NCBI GenBank assembly: GCA_001784735.1
Contig: MFSB01000034.1
Coordinates: forward strand, 406-16,402
Direction of reading: 5' to 3'
Source: Candidatus Moranbacteria bacterium RIFCSPLOWO2_12_FULL_48_12
Lineage (GTDB): Bacteria > Patescibacteriota > Minisyncoccia > Moranbacterales > UBA1568
Length of the DNA: 15,997 nt
In this document: positions 11,943 through 15,997 of the stretch, piece after piece
Layout of the letters: every line of letters starts with the position of its first letter
Position numbering within the stretch: position 1 is the stretch's first letter
Notes under the pieces: generated by a model
Told to the model about the DNA's origin: nothing
The model's input: only the letters and a program-made list of their open reading frames with translations
Databases searched by the model: none
Program-made: the position numbers and the translations under genes

Positions 11943-13445
11943 TCAGCTGGTAGTCCTGTGAAACACCTGTTCGGCAATCATGAAATGCGTGCCGACGTCG
12001 TCGCGCACCACGAGGCGGTTGCCCATTGGATTTTCGCTTGGAATGGTTCGCACAACGCCAGCTTCGAACAACCGGTAAAGTTTGGCACGAAGTTCATTCG
12101 CTACTTCACTCCGGGCTTTTCCCGATACTGTGACTGCCCCGATGAGGTATGCCACCCGGGTTCCGTCCGAAACGAATGTCTTTGTGGCTTCGTTGTATCC
12201 CATGCCAGCCGGGATCATCGTGACATTATTTTTTTTGAGGGCGCTCAGGTTGAGTACCATCGGCTCACCTGGTTTATGACGCCACGGATACCCCGGGTAT
12301 TCACTGCCGGGGCCAGGGCCGGTGACCAGGGCTAACGTCATGGCAATTTGGTCGTTCCGGATTTCCGGCACGACTTCGTCGAGATTCCCCTTGAATATAG
12401 CCTCGACGAGGTGACCGAAATTCTTGATCAGCCACGCCATTGTCTGGAACTCCGGCTCAGGCGCTCGGATATTCATTTCGCACAGACGAATATCCCACGG
12501 GCAGCCGTCCGCATTGAAGTAAACCATGCAGCCCGGGTACAAGATACACGGACGGAGGATTTTTTTTCGCCGCATCCCCTCGATAAAAGGCTCGAAGATT
12601 TGTTTCCGCGCGAGCTTGAGCAAGGCTGGTGATTGAACCGGGTGTGGGGAGACACTAGCCATTCCGCCGGTAATGGTGTTTTTAGTCGTGATCGGTCCGG
12701 AATAGCGTCCCTGATAGTCCATGCCGGTTGGCAGGATTTGGAAATGTCCGAATTGATCCACAAGTGCCGTGAAACTCACCTCGATAGCATTCATGTAGGA
12801 CGCAAACAGGATCGGCCACGGCTTTCCGCTCGGAAAGAGTTTTTCATAAGTCTTGCCGTAGTCATCCAGCAATCCCTGATATACGTGCCTGATATCCCAG
12901 GGCGAACCGATGAAACGCGAGCCTTTGCCGGCAGCCGAGTATGGGAACTTCACATACAATCCGCCGTGATGTTCCAAATACTTGAGTGATGTTCCAAGAA
13001 ACAGGCGATAATCCCTCAAGTCACCGACGATCCATTCAGGCGCCACCGGTACTTCTGCTTCATCGCAGAACTGATAGCATGCGGCCTTGTCACCTTCGAG
13101 GAACGACGCTTCTTTGGTCAGGCCGCAGACCCGATCGCCGAGTCCGGCCGTAATCATTGCATCGACGAAGCCTTCGAACTGCAAGGCTTCCGGCATCGGT
13201 ATCAAGTAGGCAATCTGCCCGTCATGCAAGGCGGAAACTGCCGCCTCGATGTAGCTTGCCGTTGTGGAGGCCCCCGGCACGTCGATGAAGTCGACTGGCC
13301 AGTTCATGAGCTTCGTATACGGTTTCATCGCGGGCATACCCCTGATGACTGTGCCACGGAATTCATCTCCCTTTCCGCTACGACTAGTAACCAATGCTGA
13401 GAGAAGGGTGCGACCGTCTGATCCTGCAAATCCGATTCGTTTCAT
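11943..13445 (-). CDS. PurD-like ATP-grasp ligase (divergent phosphoribosylamine-glycine ligase family)
   Basis: PurD ligates glycine to phosphoribosylamine in purine synthesis. The 500-residue chain aligns by motif with that family: FLEGDKAACYQFC at about 113-125, VKFPYSAAGKGSRF (ATP-grasp loop) at about 164-177, EVSFTALVD, the substrate loop KNTITGGMASVSPHP (PurD: GPNTGGMGAYSPAP), LCEMNIRAPEPEFQTM (metal-binding ExNxR), EYPGYPW (PurD: GYPGDY) and GTRVAYLIGAVTVSG. It is about 70 residues longer than E. coli PurD, and its N-terminal domain lacks the usual GxGGREHA loop, reading FAGSDGRTLL instead. The substrate may therefore differ. A GAGGAAG SD lies 5 nt before the ATG (13451-13457). It shares its promoter and leader with pyrF. 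It ends in TGA. Confidence 0.78.
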   Translation of the reverse strand: MKRIGFAGSDGRTLLSALVTSRSGKGDEFRGTVIRGMPAMKPYTKLMNWPVDFIDVPGASTTASYIEAAVSALHDGQIAYLIPMPEALQFEGFVDAMITAGLGDRVCGLTKEASFLEGDKAACYQFCDEAEVPVAPEWIVGDLRDYRLFLGTSLKYLEHHGGLYVKFPYSAAGKGSRFIGSPWDIRHVYQGLLDDYGKTYEKLFPSGKPWPILFASYMNAIEVSFTALVDQFGHFQILPTGMDYQGRYSGPITTKNTITGGMASVSPHPVQSPALLKLARKQIFEPFIEGMRRKKILRPCILYPGCMVYFNADGCPWDIRLCEMNIRAPEPEFQTMAWLIKNFGHLVEAIFKGNLDEVVPEIRNDQIAMTLALVTGPGPGSEYPGYPWRHKPGEPMVLNLSALKKNNVTMIPAGMGYNEATKTFVSDGTRVAYLIGAVTVSGKARSEVANELRAKLYRLFEAGVVRTIPSENPMGNRLVVRDDVGTHFMIAEQVFHRTTS

Positions 13446-13513
13446 GGTGTCTTCCTCTATTATTCAGTTTTTCGAGAACTGCCTTACAAACCATATGTTT
13501 CCCATTGGCTTGA
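13446..13513 (-). promoter_or_regulatory. Structured leader of the PurD-like gene
   Basis: The predicted 5' end begins a hairpin CAAGCCA/TGGTTTG (13487-13512, 12-nt loop), then CAGTT-7 nt-AACTG (13465-13481), then GAATA and a GAGGAAG SD. Order, spacing and pairing match the pyrF leader, while several paired positions differ in compensating ways. Confidence 0.6.
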
Positions 13514-13519
13514 CTAAGC

Positions 13520-13549
13520 AAGATAGCAAAAAATTGGAGCATTTGTCAA
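13520..13549 (-). promoter_or_regulatory. Promoter of the PurD-like gene
   Basis: On the - strand TTGACA (13544-13549), an 18-nt spacer and TATCTT (13520-13525), identical in boxes and spacing to the pyrF promoter. Confidence 0.75.
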
Positions 13550-13710
13550 AAAGCAACTTGTTCTTCAGTCTTTTCCTCTTTCTCTATCTCATTATCCGCT
13601 TATACCTATTTACCGCGGTCGCTGGTTTGATGTATACATTACAAAAGCGGCGAAAGGACAAAAATGTGAGCATAAGCAAGCGTTTTTTACAGTGCTACCG
13701 ATAAGAACTC

Positions 13711-13738
13711 TGGACTTTTTCTGAAAAACCGCTAGAAT
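13711..13738 (+). promoter_or_regulatory. Putative promoter of the tRNA-Thr/tRNA-Tyr unit
   Basis: TGGACT (13711-13716) and TAGAAT (13733-13738) are separated by 16 nt. It is the best candidate upstream of the tRNAs. Initiation would be near 13745, just before the hairpin at 13744-13768. The rest of the 338-nt gap upstream (13550-13710) shows nothing I can name. Confidence 0.45.
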
Positions 13739-13743
13739 GAGAA

Positions 13744-13776
13744 AAGCCTCAGCAACCTGTTGAGGTTTGTATTTTT
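13744..13776 (+). terminator. Hairpin with T-run immediately before tRNA-Thr
   Basis: CCTCAGCA pairs with TGTTGAGG around a 3-nt loop (13747-13765) and is followed by TTTGTATTTTT, ending 8 nt before the tRNA. It has the form of an intrinsic terminator. No + strand gene ends here, so it may be a leader attenuator or processing site. Confidence 0.5.
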
Positions 13777-13783
13777 GGGGCAA

Positions 13784-13856
<73 letters not shown>

Positions 13857-13917
13857 CATCGCATTTGAACAAAAGGAGTGGGTTTGATAGGATGTGTGAG
13901 GAGTACCTTATAAACAT

Positions 13918-14200
13918 GGGTAGGTGGCGGAGTGGTCAATCGCAGCAGACTGTAAGATGTTGCAGCTCTGAGGGGGAACTTTCAGATGAACTTTCTGGGA
14001 TAACGGTGGAGGCTAAGTTCTTGTAAAAAAGAATATGCGAATACCGTGGGAACCTCAACATCATGTTGAGGAGCGCCGTAGAGACTAGATACCAGAGCAC
14101 CTAGAACAGGTGAAGATATAGTCCATGCCGGGGAGAAATCTTCGGGTTATATGAAATCTGTCGCCTTCGGGCTTCGGGGGTTCGAATCCCTCCCTACCCA
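13918..14200 (+). tRNA. tRNA-Tyr (anticodon GTA) interrupted by a group I intron
   Basis: The exons are 13918-13953 and 14154-14200. Joined, they give acceptor GGGTAGG/CCTACCC with discriminator A, anticodon stem GCAGA/TCTGT with loop CTGTAAA, a long variable arm (GCC-TTCG-GGC), and T arm GGGGG-TTCGAAT-CCCTC. The long variable arm fits bacterial tRNA-Tyr. The intron splits the anticodon between U35 and A36. Without splicing the anticodon loop is destroyed, so the tRNA depends on the intron. Confidence 0.93.
13954..14153 (+). other. Compact ORF-less group I intron in tRNA-Tyr
   Basis: The 200-nt insert obeys group I rules. The 5' exon ends in U and the intron ends in G. P1 forms between exon CUGU and internal guide GCAG (positions 9-12 of the intron) with the expected U-G pair at the splice site. 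P3 can form from ACGG/CCGU. P7 is GACUA/UAGUC, with the typical AAGAUAUAGUCC element. P8 is CACCU/AGGUG and P9 is CCGGGGA/UCUUCGG. A CCTCAAC/GTTGAGG hairpin (14053-14071) lies between. No endonuclease gene fits inside. Confidence 0.9.
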
Positions 14201-14213
14201 CATAAACTAAAAT

Positions 14214-14242
14214 AACTCCCAATAAGGGGGTTGTTTTTGTTT
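14214..14242 (+). terminator. Terminator after tRNA-Tyr
   Basis: AACTCCC pairs with GGGGGTT around AATAA, followed by GTTTTTGTTT. It is 13 nt after the tRNA. Confidence 0.75.
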
Positions 14243-14250
14243 GGGTAGGA

Positions 14251-14379
14251 GGAAGCCAACTGCTTGGCTTCCGTGAGGGATGAGAAAGCCGGAGCGATGT
14301 TTCGCGAGTACGCGAAACCGCGAGGCGGGGTCACGGAAATTTACGAGCGTCGGCGAATAAATTATCTGTGACCGAGTCC
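14251..14379 (+). repeat. Structured tRNA-downstream element, copy A
   Basis: Parts in order are a hairpin with stem GGAAGCCAA and loop CTGC (14251-14272), a conserved linker with CCGGAGCG, a 7-bp TTTCGCG/CGCGAAA hairpin (14300-14317), the conserved CCGCGAGGCGGGGTC, and a third domain closed by GGTCAC/GTGACC (14329-14373), followed by CGAGTCC. Copy B on the other strand has the same order and linkers but different stem sequences. It lies beyond the tRNA-Tyr terminator. The interval 14380-14499 has no gene or clear signal. Confidence 0.7.
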
Positions 14380-14499
14380 TTCTCTACTTATGTAATCTCA
14401 AGGGGAGTCCTTTTTGCTCCGACAAAAAGCCTGGGCACTACACACAGAATGTTCGCTTGCTCGGATTCTACTCACGCCCTTCTCCTCTCCTTGGATATT

Positions 14500-14535
14500 A
14501 CAAAAGCAAAAAGCTCCGGAATAAATCCGGAGTTT
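14500..14535 (-). terminator. Terminator of the tRNA-Glu transcript
   Basis: On the - strand CTCCGGA pairs with TCCGGAG around TTTAT and is followed by CTTTTTGCTTTTG. It lies beyond copy B of the structured element, so copy B should be part of the tRNA-Glu transcript. Confidence 0.8.
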
Positions 14536-14559
14536 CTTAGTTTCACAGTAGCCCCAAAG

Positions 14560-14668
14560 GGAGTCGGTCACAAGTCCATACGAAACGTATGGCTCGCGAC
14601 CCCGCCTCGCGGCCTTGCGGCAGCGCTCCGGTTTTCGACACCCCACGCACGCCAAGCAGTTGGCGTGC
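14560..14668 (-). repeat. Structured tRNA-downstream element, copy B
   Basis: Reading the - strand: GCACGCCAA-CTGC-TTGGCGTGC (14647-14668), linker with CCGGAGCG, a short CC-GCAA-GG hairpin, CCGCGAGGCGGGGTC, then a long stem GGTCGCGAG/CTTGTGACC continued by CCATACG/CGTATGG (14566-14601), then CGACTCC. It begins 21 nt after tRNA-Glu and precedes the terminator at 14500-14535. Open reading frames drawn through it in either direction are shadows. Confidence 0.72.
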
Positions 14669-14689
14669 TTTGTGTCTCCAACTTCGTTG

Positions 14690-14761
14690 TAGCCCCAAGG
14701 GGAATCGAACCCCTCTTTCCAGGATGAGAACCTGACGTCCTAGCCGATAGACGATGGGGCC
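14690..14761 (-). tRNA. tRNA-Glu (anticodon CTC)
   Basis: Acceptor GGCCCCA/TGGGGCT (one G-U), D arm with GTCT/GGAC, anticodon stem TCAGG/CCTGG with loop TTCTCAT, T arm AGGGG-TTCGATT-CCCCT, discriminator A. CCA is not encoded. Confidence 0.95.
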
Positions 14762-14792
14762 ATAGCCATTTCAAAAATAACAGGTATTTACC

Positions 14793-14913
14793 CCAGGGCA
14801 AGCCCTGGACCCTGAAACGAGCTTAAGCTCGTTTCATATCCGCGGCAAGCCGCGGGGTATTCCACCCGATTTTACCGGCACTGCGCTCGGAAACGAAAGT
14901 TTACTTTCGTTTC
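14793..14913 (-). repeat. Cluster of four hairpins between tRNA-Trp and tRNA-Glu
   Basis: Four compact inverted repeats lie in series: CCAGGGC/GCCCTGG (14793-14808), a perfect 22-nt palindrome built on GAAACGAGCTT (14814-14835), CCGCGG-loop-CCGCGG (14840-14855) and GAAACGAAAG-TTTA-CTTTCGTTTC (14890-14913). The first and third share a GGCTTGCC-type tip and face TACCCC/GGGGTA flanks, so they may be arms of one larger fold. They would be transcribed between two tRNAs. Confidence 0.65.
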
Positions 14914-14967
14914 GCTCACTTCGTTTGGTAATAAAAAATCAAAATGAAAAAATATCCATTTTCAACC

Positions 14968-15041
14968 TGGCAGGGGAAGAAGGAATCGAACCCTCACTGG
15001 CGGATTTGGAGGCCGCTGTTCTACCATTAAACTATTCCCCC
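14968..15041 (-). tRNA. tRNA-Trp (anticodon CCA)
   Basis: Acceptor GGGGGAA/TTCCCCT (G1-U72 wobble), discriminator G and encoded CCA, D arm GTTT/GAAC, anticodon loop CTCCAAA on a GCGGC/TCCGC stem with a C-T mismatch at 31-39, T arm GAGGG-TTCGATT-CCTTC. The G73 and the loop fit tryptophan. Confidence 0.93.
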
Positions 15042-15048
15042 GTTTTAT

Positions 15049-15699
15049 TTACATCTTCGCTAATTTTCTTATAATGGTCATCAACTCTTTATAAACTTTA
15101 TTATCGGAATATCTGATGCTTATACAGCCTGGGTAATCTTCCTTTTTGCTCTTTCCGGTATTCTTCTTAAGGTATGATTTATTGAATTGACTGATAGGAA
15201 TTTTTGTTATAGTCGACCAAAATATAAGTTGTTTGCCTATATTATGGTATTCATGTAGATGAATAAGTGCTCTAAACCTCTTTTCATCTAAAGAAAAGGA
15301 GTCTCTGAAAACGTGAAGAAAATATCTTATCATTTCTGGATCCGCATTCATGAAAGAAACGGACTTATTGCCGTCATACTTCGTTCCTTCACCCCAGTAT
15401 AATAAAGCACATGCAATTTTAGAATCTATTTTTTGTTGCCTTAAAAAATATTTTTCTACCCTTTCTGTTATTTTGACATCTTCTGCTTCTCTTCTTTTTC
15501 TATTTGCTTCGATGGCCTTTTTTCTTCCACTAACACTCAAATCATTTATTCTCTTTTTGGCTTTCTCAGACAACTTAACATTCTTTAGCCACAAGCTTGC
15601 TGTGCTTTGTGCAATATTTAACTGCTCACTTATTTCACTTAGTGAATACCCTTGTTTCCGAAGAGTGATTGCCCTCCCTTTTACTCCTGGTCTTAACAT
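15049..15699 (-). CDS. HTH protein with LAGLIDADG-like motif, possible homing-endonuclease relative
   Basis: From the ATG at 15699 the protein has 216 residues. An N-terminal helix-turn-helix covers about 9-38 (RKQGYSLSEISEQLNIAQST), followed by a charged, probably helical linker (50-90). CALLYWGEG at 97-105 resembles a LAGLIDADG motif with E in place of the last acidic position. SFMNADPEMIRYFLHVF and LIHLHEYHNIGKQLIFW follow, and YPGCISIRYSD lies near the end. I recognise the pattern from uncharacterised CPR and archaeal proteins but not a named function. An in-frame ATG at 15759 lies upstream of the likely promoter, so I reject it. The gene is more AT-rich than its neighbours and separates rpmG from tRNA-Trp, ending 7 nt before the tRNA. 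This suggests insertion. Confidence 0.75.
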   Translation of the reverse strand: MLRPGVKGRAITLRKQGYSLSEISEQLNIAQSTASLWLKNVKLSEKAKKRINDLSVSGRKKAIEANRKRREAEDVKITERVEKYFLRQQKIDSKIACALLYWGEGTKYDGNKSVSFMNADPEMIRYFLHVFRDSFSLDEKRFRALIHLHEYHNIGKQLIFWSTITKIPISQFNKSYLKKNTGKSKKEDYPGCISIRYSDNKVYKELMTIIRKLAKM

Positions 15700-15738
15700 A
15701 AATAATGAATTCTGGTTATCAGTTATATAACCATACTC

Positions 15739-15747
15739 ATTATACCA
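15739..15747 (-). promoter_or_regulatory. Extended -10 promoter of the HTH/LAGLIDADG-like gene
   Basis: TGGTATAAT on the - strand is a perfect extended -10 box. It lies 39 nt before the ATG at 15699 and 28 nt after rpmG. No good -35 is visible. It decides the downstream start codon. Confidence 0.6.
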
Positions 15748-15774
15748 CAATATTATCAAAACCGAGAGGCTTAT

Positions 15775-15936
15775 TTATTTGCTCTCGGTATGGGTCGCGT
15801 TCTTCTTGCAGAAGCGGCAATACTTGCTCAAGGCCAGTTTTTCCTTCACCTTCTTCTTGTTGCGTTTGGTGTAATGCGTGATGCGGCTACACAGAGAACA
15901 CTTCAGTTTTACCATCGTATCTTTGATCTGTCCCAT
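15775..15936 (-). CDS. rpmG: 50S ribosomal protein L33 (bL33), zinc-ribbon form
   Basis: This 53-residue protein of the 50S E-site region begins MGQIKDTMVKLKCSLCSRIT and contains a zinc ribbon made of C13-x2-C16 and C40-x2-C43. It has the family blocks THYTKRNKKKVKEKLALSKYCRFCKK and a HTESK-type end. Met-8 (MVKLKC) is an alternative start that fits shorter L33 forms. In many bacteria rpmG sits next to tRNA-Trp and secE-nusG; here the AT-rich gene at 15049-15699 lies between it and tRNA-Trp. No convincing SD. Confidence 0.95.
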   Translation of the reverse strand: MGQIKDTMVKLKCSLCSRITHYTKRNKKKVKEKLALSKYCRFCKKNATHTESK

Positions 15937-15957
15937 ATCGTTCTCGATAATTCATCT

Positions 15958-15987
15958 ATTTAAAAAGCTTTCTTACTGTACTGGAAA
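15958..15987 (-). promoter_or_regulatory. Possible promoter of rpmG
   Basis: TTTCCA (15982-15987) and TTAAAT (15958-15963) on the - strand are 18 nt apart, shortly before rpmG. Both boxes are imperfect. Confidence 0.35.
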
Positions 15988-15997
15988 ATACTTATCC

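Noticed and set aside
14398..14655. Open frame on the - strand over copy B of the structured element
   Set aside because: It overlaps the terminator and the conserved hairpins, has no start signal, and its sequence is explained by RNA structure.
14368..14727. Open frame on the + strand ending in a VAPRGIEPLFPG-like sequence
   Set aside because: It is the antisense translation of copy B of the structured element and of tRNA-Glu, a common source of false hypothetical proteins.
14968..15041. Possibility that this tRNA is a glycine tRNA or a UGA-recoding tRNA
   Set aside because: The D arm looks glycine-like, but the loop CTCCAAA gives CCA with U33 in place, and G73 with encoded CCA fits tryptophan. 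The PurD-like gene also ends in TGA.
15700..15759. Upstream ATG (15759) as start of the HTH/LAGLIDADG-like gene
   Set aside because: The extended -10 box at 15739-15747 lies inside this extension, so the likely transcript starts downstream of it.

Overview
The window looks like chromosomal DNA of a Patescibacteria/CPR bacterium, probably of the Parcubacteria group. This is inferred from several features: a compact ribosomal-protein operon whose genes lack Shine-Dalgarno (SD) sequences, an RNA polymerase alpha subunit without its C-terminal domain, a group I intron inside a tRNA gene, a geranylgeranyl-type prenyl synthase paired with UppS, and many small structured intergenic repeats. Genes use the standard code as far as visible, and the PurD-like gene ends in TGA.

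Layout. 1-1700 (+): a membrane-anchored PEGA/beta-propeller protein. 1700-2010: a palindrome, a candidate small RNA and the terminator of the ribosomal operon. 2041-6980 (-): one long operon read right to left, infA-rpmJ-rpsM-rpsK-rpsD-rpoA-rplQ-rplM-rpsI, with a near-consensus promoter at 6951-6979. Almost every spacer in this operon longer than about 50 nt is an imperfect palindrome. 7151-9055 (-): a geranylgeranyl-type synthase followed by uppS, the isoprenoid carrier-lipid pair. 9338-10839 (-): pyrF-pyrE, the last two steps of UMP synthesis. 11295-11645 (-): a pterin carbinolamine dehydratase flanked by two related palindromes. 11943-13445 (-): a divergent PurD-like ATP-grasp ligase. 13784-14200 (+): tRNA-Thr and an intron-split tRNA-Tyr. 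14690-15041 (-): tRNA-Glu and tRNA-Trp. 15049-15699 (-): an AT-rich HTH/LAGLIDADG-like protein gene. 15775-15936 (-): rpmG.

The observations most worth following are these. (1) A structured element of about 110-130 nt occurs twice, each copy just downstream of a tRNA gene, with conserved linkers and stems whose sequences changed while pairing was kept. (2) pyrF and the PurD-like gene share a promoter of the same architecture and a leader with two hairpins showing compensatory changes. (3) A compact group I intron of about 200 nt interrupts the tRNA-Tyr anticodon, with a LAGLIDADG-like gene nearby. (4) The operon spacers are systematically palindromic. All folds and alignments were made by eye.
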